In this document: positions 26,759-36,519 of the stretch, piece after piece
Numbering within the stretch: the stretch's first letter is position 1
How the letters are laid out: every line of letters starts with the position of its first letter
Assembly (NCBI GenBank): GCA_017435565.1
Contig: JAFSEU010000024.1
Span: 27,895 to 91,894 of the forward strand
From: Oscillospiraceae bacterium
GTDB lineage: Bacteria > Bacillota > Clostridia > Oscillospirales > Ruminococcaceae
Length of the DNA: 64,000 bases
Reading direction: 5' to 3'
Translations under genes and position numbers: made by a program
The notes under the pieces: model-generated
Databases searched by the model: none
The model's input: the letters and a program-made list of their open reading frames with translations, nothing else
Told to the model about the DNA's origin: nothing

Positions 26759-26961
26759 TGAAAAAAGTCGATTACAATAAGATGACTCAGGCAGAGCTTA
26801 CAGAAAAGCTCGATGATTTCAAAAAAGAGCTCTTTGCACTCCGCTTTCAGCACGCAATCAATCAGCTCGATAATACCGCGCGTTTAAAGGCTGTCAAGAA
26901 GGACATCGCAAGAGTCAAGACAGCGCTCAGAGCTCTGGAACTTCAGAGCGCAGAGCAGTAA
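26758..26961 (+). CDS. rpmC: 50S ribosomal protein L29
   Basis: 67 residues, two helices, next to L23 at the tunnel exit. Contains [16 protein letters not shown] and [11 protein letters not shown]. The ATG overlaps the rplP stop; GGAGG lies inside the end of rplP. Confidence 0.96.
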   Translation: MKKVDYNKMTQAELTEKLDDFKKELFALRFQHAINQLDNTARLKAVKKDIARVKTALRALELQSAEQ

Positions 26962-26979
26962 TGAAGGGAGGATATGACT

Positions 26980-27234
26980 GTGGAAAGAAATTTCAGAAAA
27001 ACCAGAGTCGGTAAGGTTGTCAGCGATAAGATGGATAAGACAATTGTTGTTGCCATCGTAGACAACGTTAAGCATCCGCTCTACAAGAAGATCGTTAAGC
27101 GCACAGTTAAGTTCAAGGCACACGATGAAAACAACGAGTGCAGAACAGGCGATCGCGTGGAAATTATGGAAACTCGCCCTCTTTCCAAGGATAAGAGATG
27201 GAGAGTCGTTCGCATAATCGAAAAGGCGAAATAA
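26980..27234 (+). CDS. rpsQ: 30S ribosomal protein S17
   Basis: 84 residues. Primary 16S rRNA-binding protein, OB fold. I chose GTG 26980 ([20 protein letters not shown]), eight bases after AAGGGAGG. An in-frame ATG two codons upstream is only two bases from that site and adds residues absent from relatives. Confidence 0.96.
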   Translation: MERNFRKTRVGKVVSDKMDKTIVVAIVDNVKHPLYKKIVKRTVKFKAHDENNECRTGDRVEIMETRPLSKDKRWRVVRIIEKAK

Positions 27235-27279
27235 TTAAATCACAATATTGATTAAATCTTTGGAAGGAGGATTTTTGCT

Positions 27280-27648
27280 GTGATACAAATGCAAACCTAT
27301 CTCAAGGTCGCTGACAACACGGGAGCCAAGGAGCTTATGTGTATCAGAGTTCTCGGCGGTACTCGCAGAAGATATGCAAATATCGGCGATGTAGTTGTTG
27401 CCTCTGTTAAAAAAGCTGCACCCGGCGGCGTTGTTAAAAAGGGCGATGTTGTTAAAGCAGTAATTGTTCGTTCGGTAAGCGGTCTCAGAAGAGATGACGG
27501 AACATATATCCGTTTTGATGAGAATGCAGCCGTAATCATAAAGGAAGATAAAAACCCCAGAGGTACACGTATTTTTGGACCTGTGGCAAGAGAGCTTCGT
27601 GACAAGGAATATCTCAAGATATTGAGCCTTGCACCCGAAGTACTTTAA
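27280..27648 (+). CDS. rplN: 50S ribosomal protein L14
   Basis: 122 residues, exact family length. Forms an intersubunit bridge. Starts at GTG 27280, nine bases after GGAAGGAGG, reading [18 protein letters not shown]. First gene of the spc-type section. Confidence 0.98.
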   Translation: MIQMQTYLKVADNTGAKELMCIRVLGGTRRRYANIGDVVVASVKKAAPGGVVKKGDVVKAVIVRSVSGLRRDDGTYIRFDENAAVIIKEDKNPRGTRIFGPVARELRDKEYLKILSLAPEVL

Positions 27649-27666
27649 TAGGAGGTGTCGTTACAC

Positions 27667-28029
27667 ATGAGCAATAAGGTACACGTTAAAACAGGCGACA
27701 CCGTTGTATTGCTGACCGGTAAGTACGATTATAAGTACGCTAAGGGCGGCGCAAGAAAGACCGGTAAGGTTCTTGAAGTAAGCCCCAAGGAAGGCAAGGT
27801 TATCGTCGAAGGATTTAACTATATTACAAAGCACGTTAAACCCAGAACCGCCGGTCAGGAAGGCGGACTTGTAAAGGCTGAATCTCCGATTTATGCCTGC
27901 AAGGTACAGCTCGTTTGCCCCAAGTGCAACAAGCCTACAAGAGTAGGTCACGTTTTTGAGGGCGAGGGCAAGGAAAGAAGAAAGCTCCGTGTTTGCAAGA
28001 ACAAGGATTGCGGCGAAACATTTGAATAA
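27667..28029 (+). CDS. rplX: 50S ribosomal protein L24 with a C-terminal zinc-ribbon-like motif
   Basis: 120 residues. Early assembly protein with an N-terminal KOW domain ([13 protein letters not shown]). The C-terminus extends beyond common L24 proteins and has four cysteines, CPKCNKPT and later CKNKDC, likely binding zinc. I chose ATG 27667; a GTG four codons upstream overlaps the ribosome site AGGAGGTG. Confidence 0.96.
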   Translation: MSNKVHVKTGDTVVLLTGKYDYKYAKGGARKTGKVLEVSPKEGKVIVEGFNYITKHVKPRTAGQEGGLVKAESPIYACKVQLVCPKCNKPTRVGHVFEGEGKERRKLRVCKNKDCGETFE

Positions 28030-28044
28030 GGAGAGGCTTAAATT

Positions 28045-28584
28045 ATGGCAAGATTAAGAGATTACTATAACGAAACAGTCGCTCCTGCAATGATGAAGAA
28101 ATTCAATTACAAGAGCGTAATGCAGATTCCTAAGCTTGACAAGGTCGTAATCAACGTTGGTGCCGGCGAAGCTAAGGAAAACTCAAAGGTTATCGATGCA
28201 ATCATCACAGACCTTACAGCAATCACAGGTCAGAAGCCCGTAGTCTGCAAGGCTAAGAAGTCCGTTGCAAACTTCAAGCTTCGTGAAGGTATGCCTATCG
28301 GTGTTAAGGTAACCTTGAGAAACGAAAATATGTATGAGTTTGTTGACAAGCTGTTCAACGTTGCGTTCCCCCGTGTTCGTGACTTCCGCGGAATTAACCC
28401 CAACTCCTTCGATGGACGTGGCAACTACTCCACAGGTATTAAGGAACAGCTCATCTTCCCCGAAATCGATTATGATAAAATCGACAAGGTAAGAGGTATG
28501 GACATCAACTTTATTACAACAGCCACCACTGATGAAGAAGCAAAAGAGCTGCTGACACTTCTCGGCGCTCCCTTTGCAAAGTGA
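28045..28584 (+). CDS. rplE: 50S ribosomal protein L5
   Basis: 179 residues, standard length. Binds 5S rRNA and contacts P-site tRNA. Contains [26 protein letters not shown] and [19 protein letters not shown] weak GGAG precedes ATG 28045. Confidence 0.98.
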   Translation: MARLRDYYNETVAPAMMKKFNYKSVMQIPKLDKVVINVGAGEAKENSKVIDAIITDLTAITGQKPVVCKAKKSVANFKLREGMPIGVKVTLRNENMYEFVDKLFNVAFPRVRDFRGINPNSFDGRGNYSTGIKEQLIFPEIDYDKIDKVRGMDINFITTATTDEEAKELLTLLGAPFAK

Positions 28585-28601
28585 TTTGGAGGAAATCTTA
28601 A

Positions 28602-28787
28602 ATGGCTAAAACAGCAATGAAATTAAAGCAGCAGCGCACACCTAAGTACTCAACCCGTGCTTACAACCGCTGCAAAATCTGCGGAAGACCTCACGCATAT
28701 CTCAGAAAGTTCGGCATTTGCCGTATCTGCTTCAGAGAGCTTGCACACGACGGTCAGATTCCCGGAGTTAAGAAGGCAAGCTGGTAA
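28602..28787 (+). CDS. rpsN: 30S ribosomal protein S14, zinc-binding type
   Basis: 61 residues. The short S14 form with a four-cysteine zinc site (CKICGRPH and CRICFREL), as opposed to the long zinc-free paralogue made under zinc starvation. Ends GVKKASW, the classic S14 tail. Confidence 0.98.
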   Translation: MAKTAMKLKQQRTPKYSTRAYNRCKICGRPHAYLRKFGICRICFRELAHDGQIPGVKKASW

Positions 28788-28801
28788 AAACTACACAGCA
28801 G

Positions 28802-28820
28802 CTTCTGCATTTTGCAGAAG
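28802..28820 (+). other. Intercistronic hairpin between rpsN and rpsH
   Basis: CTTCTGCA and TGCAGAAG pair perfectly around TTT. There is no T-run, so it more likely stabilises or regulates than terminates. Confidence 0.4.
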
Positions 28821-28851
28821 TGATAAAATATGACGAGGAGGTCATTTTGGT

Positions 28852-29250
28852 ATGCAAATTACAGATACAATAGCTGATATCTTGACCAGAATCCGCAATG
28901 CGAGTTCTGCAAAGCACGCCACGGTTGACGTTCCCGCCTCCAATGTTAAGAAGGCTATCACACAGATTCTTGTTGACGAAGGATATGTAAAAGGCTTTCA
29001 GGTAATTGAGGACGGAAAGCAGGGTATTATCAGAATTACTCTGAAATACGGCGAAAACAGAACACCTGTTATCACCGGCCTGCGCAGAGTGTCAAAGCCC
29101 GGTTTGCGTATATATTCAAGCTGCGAGGATATGCCCCAGGTAAGAAAGGGTCTTGGCATCGCTCTGGTTTCCACATCTAAGGGAATTATGACAGACAAGA
29201 AGGCTAAGGAACTTCACGTTGGCGGCGAAATTCTTGCATTCATTTGGTAA
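28852..29250 (+). CDS. rpsH: 30S ribosomal protein S8
   Basis: 132 residues. Primary 16S rRNA binder; in E. coli it represses the spc operon. Starts [18 protein letters not shown] and ends [21 protein letters not shown] lies ten bases before ATG 28852. Confidence 0.98.
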   Translation: MQITDTIADILTRIRNASSAKHATVDVPASNVKKAITQILVDEGYVKGFQVIEDGKQGIIRITLKYGENRTPVITGLRRVSKPGLRIYSSCEDMPQVRKGLGIALVSTSKGIMTDKKAKELHVGGEILAFIW

Positions 29251-29264
29251 GGAGGAAACACATA

Positions 29265-29810
29265 ATGTCCAGAATAGGTAAATTACCCGTTAGTGTTCCT
29301 GCCGGAATTGATGTAACCGTTGAGAACAACCTTGTTACAGTAAAGGGCTCAAAGGGTACTCTTTCAAGACAGTTTGATACTGCTCTCGGCATTGAATACG
29401 ATAACGGCGTAATCACAGTTACAAGACCCTCCGATGACAAGCGTATGCGTTCTCTCCACGGTCTTACAAGAGCTTTGATTGCAAATATGGTTTATGGTAT
29501 TTCAACAGGCTATTCTAAGACTCTTGAAATCGAAGGCGTCGGCTACCGTGCTGCAAAGCAGGGTAAGGATCTCGTAATGAACCTTGGTTTTTCTCACCAG
29601 GTTATCATTTCTGAGATTGACGGAATTACAATTGATGTACCCAACCCCAACAAGATTGTGGTAAACGGTATTGATAAGCAGGTTGTCGGCCAGTTCGCTG
29701 CTGAAATCCGTTCAAAGCGTGCTCCTGAGCCTTACAAGGGCAAGGGTATCCGCTATGAAGGCGAACGTATCATCCGCAAGGAAGGTAAAGCCGGTAAGGG
29801 TAAAAAGTAA
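29265..29810 (+). CDS. rplF: 50S ribosomal protein L6
   Basis: 181 residues. Sits near the factor-binding site of the 50S subunit. Starts [17 protein letters not shown] at ATG 29265, nine bases after GGAGG; the frame is open seven codons further up but that part is the end of rps[15 protein letters not shown] near the C-terminus is diagnostic. Confidence 0.98.
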   Translation: MSRIGKLPVSVPAGIDVTVENNLVTVKGSKGTLSRQFDTALGIEYDNGVITVTRPSDDKRMRSLHGLTRALIANMVYGISTGYSKTLEIEGVGYRAAKQGKDLVMNLGFSHQVIISEIDGITIDVPNPNKIVVNGIDKQVVGQFAAEIRSKRAPEPYKGKGIRYEGERIIRKEGKAGKGKK

Positions 29811-29828
29811 TAGGAGGAGTGAGCTACA

Positions 29829-30188
29829 ATGGTTAAAACATATGACAGCAACAAGGCAAGGCTCAAAAGACACAAGAGAGTTCGTGCCAAGATTTCGGGA
29901 ACACCCGAATGCCCTCGTCTTAATGTATTTCGCTCCGCAAAGCATATTTATGCGCAAATCATTGATGACGTGAACGGCGTTACACTTTGCAGTGCTTCCA
30001 GCATGGCAAAGGGCTTTGAAGGAAGCGGTTCCAACAAGGAAGGCGCTCGTAAGGTAGGTCAGCTTATCGCTGAGGCTGCAAAAGCCAAGGGAATATCCGA
30101 AGTAGTTTTTGACCGCGGCGGATACATCTATCACGGACGTGTTCAGGAACTCGCAGAGGGTGCCCGCGAAGGCGGACTCCAGTTCTAA
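29829..30188 (+). CDS. rplR: 50S ribosomal protein L18
   Basis: 119 residues. Carries 5S rRNA into the 50S subunit. Contains [18 protein letters not shown] and the C-terminal [24 protein letters not shown] region, a firm match. Confidence 0.98.
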   Translation: MVKTYDSNKARLKRHKRVRAKISGTPECPRLNVFRSAKHIYAQIIDDVNGVTLCSASSMAKGFEGSGSNKEGARKVGQLIAEAAKAKGISEVVFDRGGYIYHGRVQELAEGAREGGLQF

Positions 30189-30210
30189 TAAAAATAAGGA
30201 GGATACAATT

Positions 30211-30726
30211 TTGGCTAATATAGATGCTTCAGCTCTGGAGCTTTCCGAAAAGGTTGTAGCAATCAACCGCGTATCCAAAACTGTAAAGGGCGGACGTATT
30301 CTCAAGTTCTCCGCGCTTGTAGTTGTTGGCGACGGCAACGGAATCGTAGGCTTCGGACTCGGAAAATCCGGTGAAGTACCCGATGCTATCCGCAAGGGTA
30401 TTGAGGATGCCAAGAAAAATCTTGTCAAAGTTCAGCTCAGAGGAACAACGATCCCCCACGATATCATCGGCAAATACGGCGCAGGTGAGGTTCTTATGAA
30501 GCCCGCTGCTCCCGGTACAGGTGTTATCGCAGGCGGTCCTGTTCGTGCGGTTGTTGAAATGGCAGGAATTAAGGACATCAGAACAAAATCTCTCCGTTCG
30601 AACAATGCCTGCAATGTTGTAAGAGCAACAATTCAGGGCTTGAGTTCTTGCGTATCTGCAAAGGAAGTTGCAGAGAAGAGAGGCAAGACTGTAAAGGAAA
30701 TTTTGGGAGGTAAGGCAAATGGCTAA
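30211..30726 (+). CDS. rpsE: 30S ribosomal protein S5
   Basis: 171 residues. Part of the mRNA entry channel, involved in decoding fidelity. Starts at TTG 30211 ([16 protein letters not shown]), eight bases after AAGGAGG; there is no closer [21 protein letters not shown] is the double-stranded-RNA-binding-like S5 domain. It overlaps rpmD by eight bases. Confidence 0.96.
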   Translation: MANIDASALELSEKVVAINRVSKTVKGGRILKFSALVVVGDGNGIVGFGLGKSGEVPDAIRKGIEDAKKNLVKVQLRGTTIPHDIIGKYGAGEVLMKPAAPGTGVIAGGPVRAVVEMAGIKDIRTKSLRSNNACNVVRATIQGLSSCVSAKEVAEKRGKTVKEILGGKANG

Positions 30727-30895
30727 GCAGATTACTCTCAAGAAGAGCCTTATCGGAAGAAAGGCTAACCAGATTTCAACAGCACAGTCACTCGGTCTTC
30801 ACAAAATCGGCGATGTAACAGTTCAGCCCGATAATGCACAGACCGAAGGAAAAATCAAAGTAATTTCTCACCTCGTGGAGGTTACAGAAGTATAA
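30719..30895 (+). CDS. rpmD: 50S ribosomal protein L30
   Basis: 58 residues. Reads [20 protein letters not shown] and ends HLVEVTEV, normal for bacterial L30. GGGAGG lies eight bases before ATG 30719, within the end of rpsE. Confidence 0.96.
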   Translation: MAKQITLKKSLIGRKANQISTAQSLGLHKIGDVTVQPDNAQTEGKIKVISHLVEVTEV

Positions 30896-30913
30896 GCAAG
30901 GAGGTGCTCACCA

Positions 30914-31351
30914 ATGAAATTGCATGAATTATCCCCCGTTCAGCCCAAGCCCGAGCGCAAGCGTGTCGGCAGAGGTCACGGTTCAGGTAACGGCAAGACT
31001 GCCGGTAAAGGTCACAAGGGTCAGAATGCACGTTCCGGCGGCGGTGTTCGTATCGGATTTGAAGGCGGACAGATGCCCTTGGCAAGACGTATTCCTAAGA
31101 GGGGATTCAACAATATCTTCGCAAAGACATATGCAATAGTTAATGTTGCAGATCTTAACAAATTTGAATCAGGCGCGCAGGTTGATGCAGAAGCATTGCT
31201 TCAGGCCGGCCTTATCAAGAAGGCTTGCGACGGCGTGAAGGTTCTCGGAAACGGCGAACTCGAAAAGAGCCTTACAGTAAAGGCTGCTGCATTTTCTGCC
31301 AGCGCAAAGGAAAAAATCGAGAAAGCAGGCGGGAAGGCTGAGGTGATGTAA
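30914..31351 (+). CDS. rplO: 50S ribosomal protein L15
   Basis: 145 residues. Late-assembling 50S protein. Contains [20 protein letters not shown] and [27 protein letters not shown] precedes ATG 30914. secY follows after one base. Confidence 0.98.
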   Translation: MKLHELSPVQPKPERKRVGRGHGSGNGKTAGKGHKGQNARSGGGVRIGFEGGQMPLARRIPKRGFNNIFAKTYAIVNVADLNKFESGAQVDAEALLQAGLIKKACDGVKVLGNGELEKSLTVKAAAFSASAKEKIEKAGGKAEVM

Positions 31352-31352
31352 A

Positions 31353-32717
31353 GTGTTTCAGGTAATGAAGAACGCTTGGAAGGTTAAGGAAATCCGTCAG
31401 AAGATTCTCTATACGGTTCTTATCCTCATTATCTTTAGGCTCGGCTGTGCTATTATGGCACCTTTCGTCGATACAGCCGCACTTTCAACCTGGGTTGCCG
31501 AAAACAGTGAAGGAAACATTATTTCCTACATGAATATGCTGTCCGGCGGCGCACTTTCAAGGGCTACAATTTTCAGCCTTTCGATTTCACCTTATATCAA
31601 CGCACAAATCATTATGCAGCTGCTCACATACGCTTTGCCTCCGCTTGAAAGGCTTTCAAAGGAAGGCGAAGAGGGAAGAAAGAAAATCAACTTCATTTCA
31701 ACAGTTCTTGCCCTCGTAATTGCTGTGTTTACTTCATTTGCTTATTATCTGACAATGAAGAACACAATGAGAACTGCTGACGGCAAATCCGTTCTTGAAT
31801 ATACAAACGGCGGATTTGAAGAAATTTTCTCGATGATTTGTATTATGTTCATTTTCGTTGCAGGCGCTTCGCTTATAATCTGGCTTGGCGGCCTTATTGA
31901 TGAAAAGGGCATAGGCAACGGTATCTCGATGATACTTCTTGCAGGTATTATTTCAAGATATCCAGTAACTATCTACAATCTTATCAAGCTGATGATCAGC
32001 GAAGACACAAGAGCAGATTATGTTTTTGCTGTTCCGCTTGTTTTCGTTCTCTACATCGCAATCATTGTTTTCATCGTCTTTATGAACAACGCAGAGCGTA
32101 GAATTCCGATTCAGTATGCTAAGCGTGTTATCGGCAGAAAACAATACGGCGGTCAGAACACTCATATTCCGATTAAGGTCTGCATGAGCGGCGTTTTGCC
32201 GATTATCTTCGCAATGTCCTTTATGCAGCTTCCTTCCACAATTGAGCTGTTCGTCCCCAGATATGACTATCCCAACGGTTTCGGACAGAAGTTCTACAAC
32301 GGTTTCCTTGACTTCTTCAACAGCCAGAGCATCGGTTATGCGATTCTTTACTTCCTGCTCATCATAGGCTTTAACTACTTCTATGTTTCGATGCAGTACA
32401 ACCCGACAGAAATCGCAAACAATCTTCGTCAGAACAACGGCGGCATACCCGGTATCCGTCCCGGAAAGCCCACATCCGATTTTATCCAGAGAGTACTCTC
32501 CAAGATAACATTGTTCGGTGCTTTCTTCCTCGGAATTATCGCTGTATTCCCCATTCTGTTCTCAAAGCTTATGACAGATGCTTTCGGACTTGCACAGCTT
32601 TCGACAATTTCGATGGGCGGTACATCAATCCTCATCGTAGTAAGCGTTGCGCTTGAAACCACAAGAACACTCGAATCACAGATGATGATGCGTCATCATA
32701 AGGGATTCCTTGAATAA
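31353..32717 (+). CDS. secY: Protein translocase subunit SecY
   Basis: 454 residues, about ten membrane segments. Forms the channel of the Sec translocon in the cytoplasmic membrane. SISPYINAQIIMQLL, LPPLERLSKEGEEGRKK and the cytoplasmic loop near GIPGIRPGKPT match the family. It starts at GTG 31353, nine bases after GAGG of GAGGTGATG. Position between rplO and adk is the usual Firmicute order. Confidence 0.97.
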   Translation: MFQVMKNAWKVKEIRQKILYTVLILIIFRLGCAIMAPFVDTAALSTWVAENSEGNIISYMNMLSGGALSRATIFSLSISPYINAQIIMQLLTYALPPLERLSKEGEEGRKKINFISTVLALVIAVFTSFAYYLTMKNTMRTADGKSVLEYTNGGFEEIFSMICIMFIFVAGASLIIWLGGLIDEKGIGNGISMILLAGIISRYPVTIYNLIKLMISEDTRADYVFAVPLVFVLYIAIIVFIVFMNNAERRIPIQYAKRVIGRKQYGGQNTHIPIKVCMSGVLPIIFAMSFMQLPSTIELFVPRYDYPNGFGQKFYNGFLDFFNSQSIGYAILYFLLIIGFNYFYVSMQYNPTEIANNLRQNNGGIPGIRPGKPTSDFIQRVLSKITLFGAFFLGIIAVFPILFSKLMTDAFGLAQLSTISMGGTSILIVVSVALETTRTLESQMMMRHHKGFLE

Positions 32718-32745
32718 TCCGCTTTAAAACCGAAAGGAGAAGACT

Positions 32746-33378
32746 ATGAAGCTTATTCTTCTCGGCGCTCCCGGCGCCGGAAAAGGAACACAGGCTGAGG
32801 TTATCAGCGAAAAGCTCAACATTCCTCAGATTTCTACAGGAAATATGCTCCGTGAAGCTGTAAAAAACGGCACTGAGTACGGCCTTAAGGCAAAGGCTCA
32901 GATGGAAAGCGGCGCACTTGTTCCCGATGAAGTTGTAATCGGCATCTTGAAGGAAAGAATTGCCGAGGATGACTGCAAAAACGGTTTTATACTTGATGGC
33001 TTCCCCAGAACAGTTCCTCAGGCCGAAGCACTTGATGCTATGGGCGTTGAGATTGACAAGGTTGTTGAAATTTTCGTTCCCGACGAAAAGATTCAGCAGC
33101 GTCTTGGCGGAAGAAGAGTCTGCGAAGGCTGCGGCGCTTCGTATCATACCGAATTCAAACCTTCCAAGGTTGACGGTGTTTGCGATAAGTGCAGCGGAAA
33201 AACTGTTCTTCGTAAGGACGACGCTCCCGAAACAGTTCTTGAGAGACTCAAGGTATATCATACAACAACAGCACCTCTTAAAGAATATTACGACAGTAAG
33301 GGCAAGCTCGTAACTGTTGTAGGTCAGGAAGAGGTTGCAGATACATCAAGGCTTACACTTGAAGCCTTGACTAAGTAA
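32746..33378 (+). CDS. adk: Adenylate kinase, zinc-lid type
   Basis: 210 residues. Interconverts AMP plus ATP with two ADP. The P-loop is GAPGAGKGTQ; DGFPRTVPQAEAL is the AMP-site signature. The lid carries four cysteines (CEGCGASYH and CDKCSG), the zinc-bound Gram-positive form. AAAGGAG precedes ATG 32746. Confidence 0.98.
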   Translation: MKLILLGAPGAGKGTQAEVISEKLNIPQISTGNMLREAVKNGTEYGLKAKAQMESGALVPDEVVIGILKERIAEDDCKNGFILDGFPRTVPQAEALDAMGVEIDKVVEIFVPDEKIQQRLGGRRVCEGCGASYHTEFKPSKVDGVCDKCSGKTVLRKDDAPETVLERLKVYHTTTAPLKEYYDSKGKLVTVVGQEEVADTSRLTLEALTK

Positions 33379-33386
33379 TCAGCTTT

Positions 33387-34142
33387 ATGATTACTATTAA
33401 ATCAGCTACCGATATTGCCAGAATGCGCGATGCCGGAAGGATTGCGGGAAATGCTCTCGCACTCGCCGGCAGAGAGCTGAAGGCAGGTATGACTACAAAG
33501 GAACTCGATACTATTATTTATGACTATATCGTAAAATGCGGTGCAAAGCCTTCATTTTTAGGCTACGGCGGTTTCCCCGCAAGCGCTTGTATTTCGGTGA
33601 ACAATGAGGTAATCCACGGAATACCTTCATCAAAAACCGTCTTCAAAGAAGGCGATATTGTCAGTGTCGATGTGGGCGCTTTTTATAAAGGTTTTCACGG
33701 CGATACCGCCGCAACCTTCGGCGTTGGGAAAATTTCCGATGAGGCTCAGAAACTATTGGATGTTACAAAGCATTCATTAGAGCTTGCGATCGGAGCGGCT
33801 GTTCCCGGTGCGCGAATCGGCGATATTTCGTCAACGGTTGAGGAATACTGCAGGTCTTTTGGCTACGGTGTAGTCAAGAAATACTGCGGACACGGTGTCG
33901 GAAGAAAACTGCATGAAGAACCCGAGGTTCCTAATTATGGCACAAAAGGTCACGGACAAAGACTATTGGCCGGAATGACCATCGCCGTTGAGCCAATGAT
34001 TAACATTAAGGGCGACGATGTAAGAGTACTAAAAGACGGTTGGACAGTTGTCACACGTTCAGGCTCGCTTTCAGCTCATTTTGAGCATTCCATTGCTATC
34101 GCAACAGGCGGAGCCATTGTGTTGACAGCTCCTGACATTTGA
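33387..34142 (+). CDS. map: Methionine aminopeptidase, type I
   Basis: 251 residues. Removes the initiator methionine from new proteins. The metal ligands are in SVDVGAFYKGFHGDTA, GHGVGRKLHEEP and TIAVEPMI. It starts eight bases after adk; the ribosome site is weak (AGCTTTATG), suggesting coupling to adk. Confidence 0.97.
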   Translation: MITIKSATDIARMRDAGRIAGNALALAGRELKAGMTTKELDTIIYDYIVKCGAKPSFLGYGGFPASACISVNNEVIHGIPSSKTVFKEGDIVSVDVGAFYKGFHGDTAATFGVGKISDEAQKLLDVTKHSLELAIGAAVPGARIGDISSTVEEYCRSFGYGVVKKYCGHGVGRKLHEEPEVPNYGTKGHGQRLLAGMTIAVEPMINIKGDDVRVLKDGWTVVTRSGSLSAHFEHSIAIATGGAIVLTAPDI

Positions 34143-34183
34143 TTGTCGGCAAGCCTTGGAAAGGAGAATTTTCGCTGTAAGTT

Positions 34184-34441
34184 ATGTGCGGGAATTTGAA
34201 AATTGAAAAAGGCAGGGTTGTCAAGGCGCTTGCCGGACGCGACAGCGGCAGATTTTTTGTGATAGTTGATATTGGTGAAAAATTTGTTGAAATTGCGGAC
34301 GGAAAAACAAGAAAGCTTAAAGAACCTAAAACCAAAAGTCTAAAGCACCTGATGCTGACCAATACTGTAACAGATATTGATGGTATTACGGATAAAAAAC
34401 TGCGAAAAGTACTTTCGGCATTCTATGATGCCGCATTATAA
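34184..34441 (+). CDS. KOW-domain RNA-binding protein (L14e/L27e-like)
   Basis: 85 residues. An N-terminal KOW segment ([20 protein letters not shown]) resembles eukaryotic-type L14e/L27e folds. Genes of this type sit between map and infA in many Firmicutes; the function is not established. The only in-frame ATG near the start, 34184, lies 17 bases after AAGGAG, an unusually long spacing, and a stop codon sits just upstream in frame. Confidence 0.85.
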   Translation: MCGNLKIEKGRVVKALAGRDSGRFFVIVDIGEKFVEIADGKTRKLKEPKTKSLKHLMLTNTVTDIDGITDKKLRKVLSAFYDAAL

Positions 34442-34461
34442 CCCTGAAGAGGAGGATTTCA

Positions 34462-34680
34462 ATGTCTAGAGAAGACGTAATTGAAGTTGAAGGCGTCGTT
34501 CTTGAAGCACTTCCGAATGCAACATTTCAGGTAGAGCTCCAGAACGGACACAAAATTCTTGCTCATGTATCGGGAAAGCTCAGAATGAACTACATTCGTA
34601 TAGTTCCCGGCGACAAGGTCACGGTTGCGATGTCACCCTATGACCTTACAAAGGGCAGAATCACATGGAGAGCAAAGTAA
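34462..34680 (+). CDS. infA: Translation initiation factor IF-1
   Basis: 72 residues, exact family length. OB-fold protein that binds the 30S A site during initiation. Reads [20 protein letters not shown] and ends [15 protein letters not shown] precedes ATG 34462. Confidence 0.98.
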   Translation: MSREDVIEVEGVVLEALPNATFQVELQNGHKILAHVSGKLRMNYIRIVPGDKVTVAMSPYDLTKGRITWRAK

Positions 34681-34729
34681 ATTTTCTGTATTTCTTTGCA
34701 AAACACACCACATAACGAAGGGAGAATAA

Positions 34730-34846
<117 letters not shown>

Positions 34847-35057
34847 GAAAAATACCACAGCATAAATAAAAATTATGCTGCAAGAAGTTAAGCCGGCAAT
34901 CGGTTTCCTGCTACGGCGTGTAAAAATCACGTCGCTGAAAGAGCAATCCGGCGGGAAAGCGTGGACGGTGACCGGCTGCCAGCTGTCTGCAAATTTTTTG
35001 CAGATTGGTTAAGATACACACAATCATTTATTAAAGTATATGGGGGTGCATTTTTTA
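34847..35057 (+). promoter_or_regulatory. Structured leader ahead of rpsM (alpha-operon-like)
   Basis: No gene. Helices visible: CAGCATAA/TTATGCTG (34858-34880), CGGCGTG/CACGTCG around TAAAAAT, GCCGG with distal CCGGC, and TCTGCAAA/TTTGCAGA (34986-35004). No T-run follows, so it is not a simple terminator. Its position just before S13-S11-S4-RpoA-L17 is that of the S4-binding leader in E. coli; S4 control here is inference. Confidence 0.55.
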
Positions 35058-35426
35058 ATGGCACGTATTGCTGGTGTTGACCTTCCCAAGAATAAGAGAA
35101 TCGAAATCGGTCTTACTTATATCTTCGGAATCGGTCGTTCAACCGCTGAAAAAATCCTCAGAGAAACCGGCGTAGATCCTGACATCAGAGTTAAGGATTT
35201 GTCCGAAGATGATACAAACAAGCTTCGTGAATACATTGACCACAATGTAACAGTAGAAGGCGATCTTCGCAGAGAGGTTGCTCTGAATATTAAGAGACTT
35301 GTAGAAATTGGCTGCTACAGAGGCGTTCGTCACAGAAAGGGACTTCCCGTTAGAGGACAGAGAACCAAGACAAACGCAAGAACCCGTAAGGGCCCTGTTA
35401 AGACAATTGCTAACAAGAAGAAGTAA
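35058..35426 (+). CDS. rpsM: 30S ribosomal protein S13
   Basis: 122 residues. Head protein contacting P-site tRNA and the 50S subunit. Starts [20 protein letters not shown] at ATG 35058; the frame is open six codons upstream but GGGGGTG fits this ATG. Ends with the basic [10 protein letters not shown] tail region. Confidence 0.98.
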   Translation: MARIAGVDLPKNKRIEIGLTYIFGIGRSTAEKILRETGVDPDIRVKDLSEDDTNKLREYIDHNVTVEGDLRREVALNIKRLVEIGCYRGVRHRKGLPVRGQRTKTNARTRKGPVKTIANKKK

Positions 35427-35438
35427 GGAGGGATATCA

Positions 35439-35837
35439 ATGGCACAGAAGAAAAAGGTTTCATCCGTCAGAAGAAGACGTGACCGTAAGAACATTGAAAG
35501 CGGTGCTGTTCATATCCAGTCCACTTTCAACAATACTATCGTAACAATCAGCGACCTTCAGGGAAATACAATTTCCTGGGCAAGCGCAGGCGAGCTCGGA
35601 TTCAGAGGCTCCAGAAAGTCTACTCCGTTCGCTGCACAGACAGCTGCTGAAACTGCTGCAAAGGCTGCAATGGAACACGGCCTTAAGACAGTTGAGGTTT
35701 ATGTTAAGGGACCCGGCTCCGGACGTGAGGCTGCAATCAGAGCACTTCAGACAGTAGGTCTTGAGGTTAGAATGATTAAGGACGTAACACCCATTCCTCA
35801 CAATGGCTGCCGTCCTCCCAAAAGACGTCGTGTATAA
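35439..35837 (+). CDS. rpsK: 30S ribosomal protein S11
   Basis: 132 residues. Platform protein. Contains [33 protein letters not shown] and the tail [13 protein letters not shown], all typical. AAGGAGG precedes ATG 35439. Confidence 0.98.
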   Translation: MAQKKKVSSVRRRRDRKNIESGAVHIQSTFNNTIVTISDLQGNTISWASAGELGFRGSRKSTPFAAQTAAETAAKAAMEHGLKTVEVYVKGPGSGREAAIRALQTVGLEVRMIKDVTPIPHNGCRPPKRRRV

Positions 35838-35855
35838 TCAGGAGGGATATGAGTT

Positions 35856-36452
35856 ATGGCAGTAAATAAAGATCCGATTCTTAAAAGATGCAGATATTTA
35901 GGCATCAGCCCTATGGTAATGGGTATAAACAAGGAGTCTAACCGCAATCCTAACGCAAACAACCGTAAGAAGGTTTCTGAATACGGTATGCAGCTGAAGG
36001 AAAAGCAGAAGCTCAAGTTTATCTATGGCGTAATGGAAAAGCCCTTCCGTCATTATTTTGAGCTTGCTTCAAAGGCAGAAGGTAAAGCAGGTGACAACCT
36101 GATTACTCGCCTTGAATCAAGACTTGACAACGTAGCATTCCGTATGGGTATGGCATTGACAAGACGTGAAGCAAGACAGCTCGTTTCACACGGTCACTTT
36201 ACAGTAAACGGCAAGAGAGTGGATATTCCTTCATATTGCGTTCACGTAGGTGATGAAATTGCTGTTTGCGAAAAGAGCAGAAGCAATGCAAAATTCAAGG
36301 ATATTGCTGAACAGACACAGGGCAGAATGGTTCCGCTTTGGCTTGATGTCAACAAGGAATCCTATAGCGCAAAAATCACAAGATTGCCCAATCCTCAGGA
36401 TTTGGACTATGAGGTTGAAGCACACCTGATCGTCGAGCTGTACTCCAAGTAA
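35856..36452 (+). CDS. rpsD: 30S ribosomal protein S4
   Basis: 198 residues. Primary assembly protein and, in many bacteria, the repressor of its own operon. The S4 RNA-binding domain SRLDNVAFRMGMALTRREAR and VSHGHFTVNGKRVDIPS is intact. The N-terminus lacks the four-cysteine zinc site of the C+ form. Located inside the alpha operon between rpsK and rpoA. Confidence 0.98.
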   Translation: MAVNKDPILKRCRYLGISPMVMGINKESNRNPNANNRKKVSEYGMQLKEKQKLKFIYGVMEKPFRHYFELASKAEGKAGDNLITRLESRLDNVAFRMGMALTRREARQLVSHGHFTVNGKRVDIPSYCVHVGDEIAVCEKSRSNAKFKDIAEQTQGRMVPLWLDVNKESYSAKITRLPNPQDLDYEVEAHLIVELYSK

Positions 36453-36519
36453 TACGTAATTACTTGCGTACGATTTTTCAGACAACGAACAAAAGTAATT
36501 GCGAGCAGGAGGGTTATAT

